In this document: piece after piece, positions 19,074-27,097 of the stretch
Numbering within the stretch: the first letter of the stretch is position 1
Layout of the letters: each line of letters starts with the position of its first letter
DNA from: Pseudoruminococcus_B sp937901805
GTDB taxonomy: Bacteria > Bacillota > Clostridia > Oscillospirales > Ruminococcaceae
Length of the DNA: 64,000 bases
Direction: 5' to 3'
Assembly: GCA_963560245.1 (NCBI GenBank)
Contig: CAUWNS010000001.1
Span: 1 to 64,000, forward strand
Notes under the pieces: model-generated
Database searches by the model: none
What the model saw: the letters and a program-made list of their open reading frames with translations, nothing else
What the model was told of the DNA's origin: nothing
Made by a program: the position numbers and the translations under genes

Positions 19074-19101
19074 ATTATAGCGGTTTTAACCCTTTTGTCA
19101 A
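19074..19101 (-). promoter_or_regulatory. Promoter of the alaS T-box transcript
   Basis: Perfect TTGACA (19096-19101) and TATAAT (19074-19079) on the - strand are 16 bp apart, directly before the T-box leader. Confidence 0.8.
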
Positions 19102-19174
19102 CGTATTTTGCCCCAAAACGTGACTTTTTCCCGTTTTTACGCCCTTTTGTACGCAGGATATCCCCTGAAACAGG

Positions 19175-20827
19175 TCAATTTCCGTCATTTTGCTCATGGA
19201 TTTTATCCTGGTTCATATAGTAATAGAGATTGTCCGCAATTTCCTTAAAAATAGGAGCCGCCGTAAAGCTTCCTTCCCCTCCCCCTTCTTTGAGGACGAC
19301 CACCGTATATTTGGGGTTCTCTTCCGGGAAGAAGCCGGCAAACCATGCGTGGACAATTTCCTTCCCGTTTTTATCATAGACGCCAGTCTGGGCAGAAGCC
19401 GTTTTCCCTCCGGCCCCCATGTGCTCCGGTTTTGCATAAACCCCTGTCCCGTTTGAAACAACCGATTCCATATATCCCCGGATCGTATCCACTGTTTCTT
19501 CACTGAGAATCCGGGCAGGCTCTCCCATGGTTTCCTGTGACATCACATTGCCCTGGGCGTCAACCAGACTTTCTACCAGAGAAGGACAGACCAGATTTCC
19601 CCCATTTGCAAACACAGATACCATTTTTGCAATCTGTACCGGCGTGGCAAGCAGACTACCCTGTCCAAAACAGAGGTTTGCAAAATCCGCGTCGGATTGG
19701 ATTTCAGCCGGTTTGGGAAGATTCCCCTCCTCGCTGGTGATTCCGGGCGCAAGCATATCCGCGCGGGAAAACCCGAAATCAAAGGCCGTTTTATAGAGCT
19801 TCTCCGCACCAATCAGCGATCCCAGATGGATAAAATACGGGTTGCAGGAGACTTTCAGCGCCCGGGCCAAATCCAGCCAGCTATGCCCCTCCCGTTCATG
19901 GCAGTGGAATACCTGCCCATCCACATCAATGGAACCGGTGCATTCAAAGATGGTATTGGGAGTCACCCCATTTTCCAGGGCGCTTGCCGTTACACAGAGT
20001 TTGAAAGTGGAGCCGACCGGATACGCACAGAGCGCCCGGTTGATTAACGGGGAAGATTCCTGCTCCATGGCGCCTGAGATGTTGTCGTTATAATACCCGG
20101 GAGAACTGACCATTGCACGGATTTTCCCGGTATCCGATTCCATCACGACAATGGCGCCTTTGCCCAGGCTCTGGTTCCAGGCCGCCTGTTCGCAAACCAT
20201 CTGGATATAACGGTCAAGCGTCAGGACAACCCCCGCCCCCCGCTGTTCCTCCTCCAGAAGAATCTGAGGGGAATCTGCATCCAGCACATTACCTCTCGCA
20301 TCGACCGTATACCGCACGCTTGCAGAATAACCGGTCTGGTTCAGGTAATCGTTATACGCCTTTTCAATCCCGGACATCCCATTGGTTCCGCCCGCGTCCA
20401 GATACCCAATCACATGCTCCGCCAACTGGAATTGCCCATACCGGTTCGTTCCCTTGAGTACCTGAATCTGTGGACAAAAGAGATTGGCGGAAGGCACCTC
20501 TGTCACAAAAGGCATTCTGGACGCGATTTTTTCCAGAATCCCCTGCCGGCTGTTTTCTCCCAGCATAGCGATCAGGGCCTCGGCGCTCTCCTCGCTTGGG
20601 GCCACACAGGCGAGATACCGTTGTTCGGTATCCACCAGGGGCTCGCCGTTGCAGTCATAGATCATCCCCCGGGAACGGGTAACCTCGATGGTCTGGGAAC
20701 TCTGCGCCTGTGCTGCACTTTTGAGCGTATCATTCTGCCCGATGACATAAATCCGCATGAGCACAATGCTGAAGCAGAAAATAAACAGCCCGAACAGAGC
20801 GGCCACCCGTTTTTTTATTTTTTTCAC
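19175..20827 (-). CDS. Class B penicillin-binding protein (transpeptidase)
   Basis: The likely start is GTG 20827, after GGGAGGAA, giving 550 residues; the open frame goes further upstream but without support. One N-terminal membrane helix (about 10-30) anchors an external dimerisation domain and a transpeptidase domain. The active-site motifs are STFK (in PVGSTFKLC) and SCN (in KVSCNPYF). In place of the usual KTG it has GGKTASAQTG, so the third position is Ala. It should cross-link peptidoglycan and resembles the FtsI/SpoVD group; division, elongation or sporulation role is not clear. It stands alone between alaS and divergent small genes. Confidence 0.88.
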   Translation of the reverse strand: MKKIKKRVAALFGLFIFCFSIVLMRIYVIGQNDTLKSAAQAQSSQTIEVTRSRGMIYDCNGEPLVDTEQRYLACVAPSEESAEALIAMLGENSRQGILEKIASRMPFVTEVPSANLFCPQIQVLKGTNRYGQFQLAEHVIGYLDAGGTNGMSGIEKAYNDYLNQTGYSASVRYTVDARGNVLDADSPQILLEEEQRGAGVVLTLDRYIQMVCEQAAWNQSLGKGAIVVMESDTGKIRAMVSSPGYYNDNISGAMEQESSPLINRALCAYPVGSTFKLCVTASALENGVTPNTIFECTGSIDVDGQVFHCHEREGHSWLDLARALKVSCNPYFIHLGSLIGAEKLYKTAFDFGFSRADMLAPGITSEEGNLPKPAEIQSDADFANLCFGQGSLLATPVQIAKMVSVFANGGNLVCPSLVESLVDAQGNVMSQETMGEPARILSEETVDTIRGYMESVVSNGTGVYAKPEHMGAGGKTASAQTGVYDKNGKEIVHAWFAGFFPEENPKYTVVVLKEGGGEGSFTAAPIFKEIADNLYYYMNQDKIHEQNDGN

Positions 20828-20993
20828 TGCGATTCCTCCCATCACAGGATTAGTGTGGGAAAACGACCGGCGGATATGCAGAGAAAAATAAGTCTCCTTG
20901 ATTTTGAATAAAATACATAAAAACAATTTACATTCCACCATATATAATATATAATATATCTGTACTATATTATATACAAAGAGGATAATTTCC
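20828..20993. other. A+T-rich intergenic region
   Basis: The stretch at 20925-20985 is made largely of TATA-like repeats. It probably holds the promoters of the divergent penicillin-binding protein gene and of the small + strand locus, but several overlapping -10-like boxes make a single choice unsafe. Confidence 0.4.
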
Positions 20994-21169
20994 ATGATAG
21001 AGGAACAATAGAACATCATTTCGTCGTTGCCAGGGCTTATTATGAACACCCAAATGGAGATACTGGAATTTATATTCACGACCCGGAATCGGACATCAAC
21101 TACTTTCCCCTTGCCCAGTATCTAAACAACGGCTGGACGATAGAATTCGCCACCGCAGTCATCCGATAA
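20994..21169 (+). pseudogene. Small gene broken by a frameshift
   Basis: An ATG at 20994 with AAGAGG about eight bases upstream opens a frame that stops after five codons (TAG 21009-21011). Shifting frame there opens a clean coding stretch to TAA 21167-21169 reading AYYEHPNGDTGIYIHD and later YLNNGWTIEFATAVIR. That stretch has no start codon of its own. One inserted or deleted base near 21006-21012 would restore a protein of about 57 residues. A sequencing error or a genuine pseudogene are both possible. I do not know the family. Confidence 0.45.
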
Positions 21170-21201
21170 CAAAGAACGATCTTGAAAGGAGGAAACAGGG
21201 T

Positions 21202-21855
21202 ATGAAAAAACTTTTATTCTCCTGTATCCTGCTCGCCAGCTGCCTTGTCTTTTTCTCCTGTTCTCCCAAAGAGACGCCGGCTCCTTCTTCAGACGCTTCC
21301 TCTCCGGGCACGCCATCCTCCTCTATCGGCAGCGAGCAGGCATCCCGGGACGCCTGGAAGGCTCCTTCCACAGTGGGATATACCTATATCTGGGATGACA
21401 CACTCCAAAATATCTATGCCCCAAGCGAAGCCTATCCCATGGGAGATCCCCAGCCCGGCGGGGAACCCATCCATATAAATCCCAGCTTTGAACAGGTAAA
21501 CCGGATGGATGTCATCTGGTTCGGCGGGGACATCATAGGGGATCGGGTCGCCTATATCCAAGCAGTAAAGCACGAGTATTGGGACGATCCTGATTTTTAC
21601 TTTTCCAGCAGTTTCCTAATCAGCCCCTATAAAATCAAAACATATACCAAAGAGGAGTTGACGCCCTACCTCATCCGGGAGGATGAGGACTATGTCCTGC
21701 TGGACATCACAGAATTGGTGCTGGGTTCCTCCTTTGAAGAATTCCTGAAACAAAAGGCCGCGGAAAGAAATACACCGGAAGTCATGTACTTCTGGGCATT
21801 GGAACCCGCCGCACATTTAAAAGAACATCTGTCTGAAATCATTGTCAAAGGATAA
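21202..21855 (+). CDS. Predicted lipoprotein of unknown function
   Basis: The 217-residue product begins with a lipoprotein signal (LLFSCILLASCLVFFSC, with acylated Cys near residue 20) and a Ser/Pro/Thr-rich linker to about residue 55. The rest is an acidic, Trp/Tyr-rich globular domain (YTYIWDDTLQNIYAP near 61) with no motif I recognise. The ATG follows AAAGGAGG. The broken small gene lies 32 bases upstream on the same strand, so the two may once have formed an operon. It should sit on the outer face of the membrane. Confidence 0.7.
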   Translation: MKKLLFSCILLASCLVFFSCSPKETPAPSSDASSPGTPSSSIGSEQASRDAWKAPSTVGYTYIWDDTLQNIYAPSEAYPMGDPQPGGEPIHINPSFEQVNRMDVIWFGGDIIGDRVAYIQAVKHEYWDDPDFYFSSSFLISPYKIKTYTKEELTPYLIREDEDYVLLDITELVLGSSFEEFLKQKAAERNTPEVMYFWALEPAAHLKEHLSEIIVKG

Positions 21856-21963
21856 CCTCCTTTCGCCCTTTTGCCGCCCATCCTCTCCATCGGGGGGCGG
21901 CAAATTTTGTCCCGGGCCGCCCTTCCGCCTGTTTGACTGCTTATGTAATTCCCGGAAGCAAAC

Positions 21964-22000
21964 AAAATGCCCTCATCAAAAGGATGAGGGCATTTTTGTT
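21964..22000 (+). terminator. Terminator after the lipoprotein gene
   Basis: A 14-bp stem (21964-21977 with 21983-21996) with a 5-base loop is followed by TTTTTGTTT. Another hairpin (arms TTTGCCGCCC at 21870-21879 and GGGCGGCAAA at 21895-21904) comes just after the stop codon. Confidence 0.75.
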
Positions 22001-22049
22001 TACAGAAATCCGGCAGAGGGGGAAGTCCATATTGTGACAAAACCGATTT

Positions 22050-22088
22050 TCTCAGAAAGAAAATCCCCGGTGGAAAACCCACCGGGGA
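22050..22088 (-). terminator. Terminator of the purine operon
   Basis: A perfect 10-bp stem (22064-22073 with 22079-22088) is followed on the - strand by TTTTCTTTCT. It lies 17 bases after the purD stop. Confidence 0.8.
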
Positions 22089-22104
22089 CAAGCGCAAAGA
22101 CGGT

Positions 22105-23367
22105 TTACTTTCTGCCAATATCCGTGCGGAAATGTTTGTCCGTAAACTGGATCGTTTCAGCGCCCTGATAGGCTTTCTGCAAGGCCTGCTCCAGCGTGGG
22201 GGCAGTTGCGGTCACGCCAAGAACGCGCCCGCCGCCGGTAACCAGTTTACCGTCCGCAGATTTTGTACCGGCATGGTAAACGGTCACGCCAAATTCTTTC
22301 TCCGCAGATGCAATGCCCGTGATCTCATAGCCGGTCTGGTACTTTTTCGGATACCCTCCGGAGGCGAGGACAACGCAGGCGGCCGTTTCCGGTTTCCTGG
22401 AAAATGGGACTTCGGAGAGCGTGCCGTCAATCGTGGCTTCCATAATATCCACCAGATCGCCGTCGAGCAGAGGGAGTACCACCTGAGTTTCCGGATCGCC
22501 GAAGCGGCAGTTGTATTCAATGACCTTCGGGCCGTCCGGGGTCATCATCAGGCCGAAATACAGGCAGCCATGGAATTCCCTGCCCTCCTGCTTCATGGCC
22601 TGGATAGTCGGTTCAAAGATTGTCCTGCGGCAAACCTCCGCCAGTTCCGAGGTATAGTGCGGATTTGGGGCAATCGTGCCCATGCCGCCGGTATTGGGGC
22701 CCTCATCGTTGTCATAGGCGCGTTTGTGATCCATAGAGGAAACCATTGTGCGGACGACCGTTCCATCCGTAAAGCTGAGGACGGAAACCTCCGGCCCGGT
22801 GAGGAACTCCTCAATGACGACATGGCTGCCGGATGCGCCGAAGATCCCGCCTTCTATCATCGAGATGACGGCTTCCTGCGCCTCCTGTTCATTCTGTGCA
22901 ATGATAACGCCCTTTCCGAGCGCCAGCCCATCCGCCTTGATCACAACCGGGTAACTCCCCTGGGCGCGGATATATTCCATTGCAGCCGCACTGTTGTCGA
23001 AAGTCTCGTATTTGGCTGTCGGGATGCCGTAGCGCTTCATCAGGTCTTTGGAAAACGCCTTGCTCCCTTCGATAATCGCGGCCGCTTTATTCGGCCCAAA
23101 AGCACGGATTCCCTCTGCGTTTAAGGCGTCCACCATGCCGAGAACAAGGGGATCGTCCGGCGTGACCACAACCAGATCCATCTGGTTTCCCTTTGCATAG
23201 GAGACAACGCCCGGGATATCCGTGGCCTTGATATCCACACAAATTGCGTCTTCCGCAATCCCGGCGTTGCCCGGACAGCAGAACAACTGCGGCTGATGGC
23301 GGGATTCTTTCAGTTTTCTAATCACGGCATGTTCCCTGCCGCCGGAACCAACAACTAGAATTTTCAT
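22105..23367 (-). CDS. purD: Phosphoribosylamine-glycine ligase (GAR synthetase)
   Basis: This 420-residue ATP-grasp enzyme joins phosphoribosylamine to glycine. It starts KILVVGSGGREHAVIRKL. An ATP-grasp core follows with VVIKADGLALGKGV near residue 138 and YNCRFGDPETQVVLPLL near 285. ATG 23367 follows GGAGGATG and is preferred to a frame starting 18 bases earlier. It is the last gene of the purine cluster, 18 bases after the AICAR transformylase gene. The product uses the phosphoribosylamine that PurF should make. Confidence 0.95.
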   Translation of the reverse strand: MKILVVGSGGREHAVIRKLKESRHQPQLFCCPGNAGIAEDAICVDIKATDIPGVVSYAKGNQMDLVVVTPDDPLVLGMVDALNAEGIRAFGPNKAAAIIEGSKAFSKDLMKRYGIPTAKYETFDNSAAAMEYIRAQGSYPVVIKADGLALGKGVIIAQNEQEAQEAVISMIEGGIFGASGSHVVIEEFLTGPEVSVLSFTDGTVVRTMVSSMDHKRAYDNDEGPNTGGMGTIAPNPHYTSELAEVCRRTIFEPTIQAMKQEGREFHGCLYFGLMMTPDGPKVIEYNCRFGDPETQVVLPLLDGDLVDIMEATIDGTLSEVPFSRKPETAACVVLASGGYPKKYQTGYEITGIASAEKEFGVTVYHAGTKSADGKLVTGGGRVLGVTATAPTLEQALQKAYQGAETIQFTDKHFRTDIGRK

Positions 23368-23385
23368 CCTTGCATCCTCCGTCAA

Positions 23386-24561
23386 TTAGTGGTGGAACAG
23401 GCGGATACCGGTAAACGCCATGGCAATCCCATACTTGTTACAGGTATCGATAACGTTGTCGTCGCGGATCGATCCGCCCGGCTGTGCGATATATTTTACG
23501 CCGCTGCGGTGTGCGCGCTCAATATTGTCCCCAAACGGGAAGAACGCATCGGAACCCAAGGTAACGCCGTCGAGCTTTTTCAGCCACTCCGCTTTTTCCT
23601 CGCGGGTGAGGGGCTCCGGTTTCACTTTAAAGGTCTGCTCCCACGCGCCGTCTGCCAGAACATCCATATAATCGTCGGAAATATACACATCAATAGCGTT
23701 GTCTCGGTCTGCCCGGCGGATTTTATCAACAAACTGGAGGCCGAGAACCTTCGGATGCTGGCGCAAAAACCAGATATCTGCCTTATTCCCGGCAAGGCGG
23801 GTGCAGTGAATCCTGGACTGCTGTCCCGCTCCAATCCCGATAGCCTGTCCGTCCTTAACATAGCAGACGGAGTTGGACTGAGTGTATTTAAGGGTAATCA
23901 TGGAGAGGATCATATCCCGTTTTGCATTTTCCGGAAGATCCTTGTTTTCAGTGACAATATTGGCAAACAGTTCGTCGCTGATATGCAGTTCATTCCTGCC
24001 CTGCTCAAAGGTGATGCCGAAAATATCCCGCTGCTCGATGGCGGCCGGGACATACTCCGGATCTATCTGGATGACATTATAGCTTCCCTTGCGCTTCTTT
24101 TTGAGGATTTCGAGCGCCGCATCCGAATAGGAGGGGGCAATCACGCCGTCAGAGACTTCGCGGTTGATCAGGCGGGCGGTTACCTCGTCGCACTCATCCG
24201 AGAGGGCGATGAAATCCCCATAGGAGGACATGCGATCTGCGCCGCGGGCGCGCGCGTAAGCACAGGCTATCGGGGAGAGTTCCAAATCCCCGACAAAGTA
24301 AATCTGACGCATCGTCTCATCCAGCGGAATGCCGACCGCGGCGCCCGCCGGGCTGACATGCTTAAAAGAAGCTGCTGCCGGAAGGCCGGTCGCCGCTTTC
24401 AGTTCCCGGACCAGCTGCCAGGAATTGAGCGCATCCATAAAGTTGATATAACCCGGACGGCCGTTTAACACAGTAATGGGGAGTTCTCCCTCCTTCATGA
24501 AGATCCTGGACGGCTTCTGATTCGGGTTACAGCCATACTTGAGTTCAAGTTCCTTTGCCAT
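23386..24561 (-). CDS. Stand-alone AICAR transformylase (no IMP cyclohydrolase domain)
   Basis: At 391 residues this protein corresponds to the C-terminal half of PurH and has no N-terminal MGS-like cyclohydrolase domain. The family signatures ELKYGCNPNQKPSR (near residue 5) and SFKHVSPAGAAVG with the catalytic Lys-His pair are present, as is SDAFFPFGDNIERA near the end. It should formylate AICAR with 10-formyl-THF to give FAICAR. ATG 24561 has AAGGAGGAA upstream; a longer open frame is not supported. The neighbouring purO-like gene, 13 bases upstream, supplies the missing ring-closing step. Confidence 0.92.
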   Translation of the reverse strand: MAKELELKYGCNPNQKPSRIFMKEGELPITVLNGRPGYINFMDALNSWQLVRELKAATGLPAAASFKHVSPAGAAVGIPLDETMRQIYFVGDLELSPIACAYARARGADRMSSYGDFIALSDECDEVTARLINREVSDGVIAPSYSDAALEILKKKRKGSYNVIQIDPEYVPAAIEQRDIFGITFEQGRNELHISDELFANIVTENKDLPENAKRDMILSMITLKYTQSNSVCYVKDGQAIGIGAGQQSRIHCTRLAGNKADIWFLRQHPKVLGLQFVDKIRRADRDNAIDVYISDDYMDVLADGAWEQTFKVKPEPLTREEKAEWLKKLDGVTLGSDAFFPFGDNIERAHRSGVKYIAQPGGSIRDDNVIDTCNKYGIAMAFTGIRLFHH

Positions 24562-24574
24562 GAAAAATTCCTCC

Positions 24575-25288
24575 TTAGACGTTCTTGTTGACAATACGGG
24601 TTTCACAGCTTCCATCACGCAGGGAAATATAGCGGACAAACAGGGAGACCTTGTTGTCCTTATTCAGATTTTCCCACAGCTCCTTGGTAAAGGTATCAAT
24701 ATCCCCAGCAATGGCAACCGTTGTCGGCTCCCCTTCAAAAGAAGGGATGGGGTTTCCGTCGCACTGGTATGTATGGATGAAGTGGCCCTCTTTTGCACGC
24801 GGGCCGGTATAGTCGAAGAAATAGCGGCGGGTAGAGGTTTCATCTCCATCGGCGCTTTTCAAAATTGAGAGCTGATAGGAGAAATTCCCATTTTCCAATG
24901 TGACAAGCCCGGAAATACGCGGGGTGAAGTTCGGGCCGTCCGGTTCAAAAGTACGGGTGCGCAGGGCGTCCTCAAAGCTCTTCCCCTCTTTGAGAAACTC
25001 ATAGATTGTATCCGTCTGATCGCCGTTTGTCACGATTGTCCGATTGCCCAGAACACGCACCGGAGCATAGATGATTAAGGACGGATCCAAAAGCTTGCTT
25101 GGATCAAAAGCCTGGGTACGAATGCCCTCCCCTTCGGTTACAAACACACGGTTGCGGCTGTTTTCACTGCGGCCCATGATAAAATAGGCAATGACCGCGT
25201 GGTTTCCATCCTCGCTCTTTCCAATAATAATCCCTCGGCCGGGATAGGTGTTCCCCTGTACTTCTTTTTTCAGACATTTCGCTTTCAT
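24575..25288 (-). CDS. purO: IMP cyclohydrolase, archaeal PurO type
   Basis: The 237-residue protein matches the archaeal PurO family rather than PurH: NTYPGRGIIIGKSEDGN near residue 13, TIVTNGDQTDTIYEFL near 84, and EPDGPNFTPRISG near 116. It would close the ring of FAICAR to give IMP. ATG 25288 follows GGGAGGAA. It sits between purN and the stand-alone AICAR transformylase, so the last two steps of the pathway are encoded by adjacent single-function genes. Assignment rests on remembered family motifs, not on a search. Confidence 0.8.
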   Translation of the reverse strand: MKAKCLKKEVQGNTYPGRGIIIGKSEDGNHAVIAYFIMGRSENSRNRVFVTEGEGIRTQAFDPSKLLDPSLIIYAPVRVLGNRTIVTNGDQTDTIYEFLKEGKSFEDALRTRTFEPDGPNFTPRISGLVTLENGNFSYQLSILKSADGDETSTRRYFFDYTGPRAKEGHFIHTYQCDGNPIPSFEGEPTTVAIAGDIDTFTKELWENLNKDNKVSLFVRYISLRDGSCETRIVNKNV

Positions 25289-25303
25289 ATGGATTCCTCC
25301 CCG

Positions 25304-25930
25304 TTATCGGCTGATTTTTGTCTTATTTCCCTGTACGGTAATCTTCCCCTGGCAGAAAAGAGAAACCGCCTGAGGGAGAATTTCCCATTCCGCCTGCTCC
25401 ATTACGCGGCGCTGCAGGGTTTCCGGAGTGTCGTCTTCCCGCACTTCCACTGCCTTTTGCAGAATAATGGGCCCGCCGTCGCATACCTCATTGACAAAAT
25501 GGACAGTGGCTCCTGTCAGCTTCACACCGGCTTCTAGGACTGCCTCGTGGACATGCAGTCCGTAAAATCCCTTTCCGCAAAAGCTTGGAATCAGTGCCGG
25601 GTGGACGTTCATCATCTTGTTCGGAAACGCCTTTGCCACCACTTCATCCAGAATGACCATAAACCCTGCATAGACAACGAGATCCGCCTGCGCCTCCCGC
25701 AGGGCATCCACAATCGCCTGGCTGTATGCCCTGCGATCCGGATAATCTTTCCGGCGCACGACCTTTGTGGTAATCCCGTTGTTTTTGGCGCGTTCAAGTG
25801 CATACGCATCCGGGCTGGAAGAAATCACACAGGTAATTTTCCCGTTTTTGATTTTCCCGGAATGCTCCGCGTCAATCAGCGCCTGCAGATTTGTCCCACC
25901 GCCTGAAACCAATACTGCGATGTTCAGCAT
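25304..25930 (-). CDS. purN: Phosphoribosylglycinamide formyltransferase
   Basis: This 208-residue enzyme transfers a formyl group from 10-formyl-THF to GAR. It starts IAVLVSGGGTNLQALID. The catalytic region NVHPALIPSF (about residues 108-117) and GATVHFVNEVCDGGPII with the catalytic Asp near 146 are present. Its start overlaps the purM stop by 7 bases, indicating coupling. Length is normal. Confidence 0.95.
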   Translation of the reverse strand: MLNIAVLVSGGGTNLQALIDAEHSGKIKNGKITCVISSSPDAYALERAKNNGITTKVVRRKDYPDRRAYSQAIVDALREAQADLVVYAGFMVILDEVVAKAFPNKMMNVHPALIPSFCGKGFYGLHVHEAVLEAGVKLTGATVHFVNEVCDGGPIILQKAVEVREDDTPETLQRRVMEQAEWEILPQAVSLFCQGKITVQGNKTKISR

Positions 25931-26958
25931 ATCTCCACACCGTTTCCTTCCGCAACTTCGCCGATGATGTTGGCGTCTTCCCCATTGGCGCGCAGGATTT
26001 CCACAGCCTTATCCGCATCCTCTTTCGCGACAAAGACGCACATGCCAGTGCCCATATTGAAGGTATTGAACATATCACGTTCGGAAATATTCCCGGTTTT
26101 CTGGATCAGATCGAAAATCGGGAGGATTTTCAGTGCCTTCTTGTCGATTTTTGCCATCAGGTTTTCCGGGAGACCTCTTGGGACATTCTCATAGAAGCCG
26201 CCGCCGGTAATATGGGTCAGGGATTTGATTTCCACCTGATCATACAGGGCAAGGATGGATTTGACATAGAGCTTAGTCGGTGCGAGCAGAGTCTCACCCA
26301 GTCCTTTTCCGCCGAGTTCTGCACGCGGACTGGTCAAATCTGCATGTTCGATATCAAAGACCTTGCGCACCAGGGAAAAACCGTTGGAATGGACGCCGGT
26401 AGAGGCAAGCCCAATAATTGCATCTCCCGCTTTGAGCTTGCTGCCGTCGATGATGCGATCCTTGTCCACCACGCCCACTGAGAAGCCGGCCAGATCATAG
26501 TCGTCATCCGGCATCATCCCAGGATGCTCCGCTGTTTCCCCGCCAACCAGCGCACATCCGGACTGGACGCAGCCTTCTGCCACACCTGCGACAATCTCCG
26601 CCACTTTTTCCGGAATATTCTTTCCAATGGCAATATAGTCCAGGAAAATCAGGGGTTTTGCGCCGGAACAGATAATATCGTTCACGCACATGGCTACGCA
26701 GTCAATGCCGATTGTATTGTGTTTGTCAAGCAACATGGCAAGTTTCAGTTTGGTGCCGACGCCGTCTGTGCCGGACACGAGCACCGGATGGCGGTATCCT
26801 TCCAAGTCCAGCTCAAAAAGTCCGCCAAAGCCGCCGATTCCAGACAAGACGCCCGGAATCACCGTACGTTTGACATGGTTTTTCATCAATTCCACTGCCT
26901 TATAGCCGGCGGTCACATCTACGCCTGCTGCCTTGTAACTGTCACTGTAACTTTTCAT
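25924..26958 (-). CDS. purM: Phosphoribosylformylglycinamidine cyclo-ligase (AIR synthetase)
   Basis: At 344 residues this enzyme closes FGAM to AIR with ATP. It begins SYSDSYKAAGVDVTAGYKAV. It carries the PurM signature VSGTDGVGTKLKLA and FGG.F-type N-terminal loop (GIGGFGGLFEL). ATG 26958 follows GGAG and fits the usual length; an in-frame start 36 bases earlier adds residues not found in the family. It overlaps purN. A 139-base gap separates it from the PurF-like gene upstream. Confidence 0.94.
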   Translation of the reverse strand: MKSYSDSYKAAGVDVTAGYKAVELMKNHVKRTVIPGVLSGIGGFGGLFELDLEGYRHPVLVSGTDGVGTKLKLAMLLDKHNTIGIDCVAMCVNDIICSGAKPLIFLDYIAIGKNIPEKVAEIVAGVAEGCVQSGCALVGGETAEHPGMMPDDDYDLAGFSVGVVDKDRIIDGSKLKAGDAIIGLASTGVHSNGFSLVRKVFDIEHADLTSPRAELGGKGLGETLLAPTKLYVKSILALYDQVEIKSLTHITGGGFYENVPRGLPENLMAKIDKKALKILPIFDLIQKTGNISERDMFNTFNMGTGMCVFVAKEDADKAVEILRANGEDANIIGEVAEGNGVEIC

Positions 26959-27097
26959 TGTTTGCTCCATTCCGCCGCTTCGCGCCGGCATCATATTTTT
27001 TATATCAAGCCCTTATCACGCGAAGCAAAAATGAAAAGGGCTGTTTTTCTTGGAACTGTGCAGTAAAATGTAATTGCAGACTTCCTCTGCGCGCAGT

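Noticed and set aside
22132..23124. A 330-codon frame antisense to purD, and a similar one antisense to the AICAR transformylase gene
   Set aside because: Both lie wholly within clear purine genes and show no family features.
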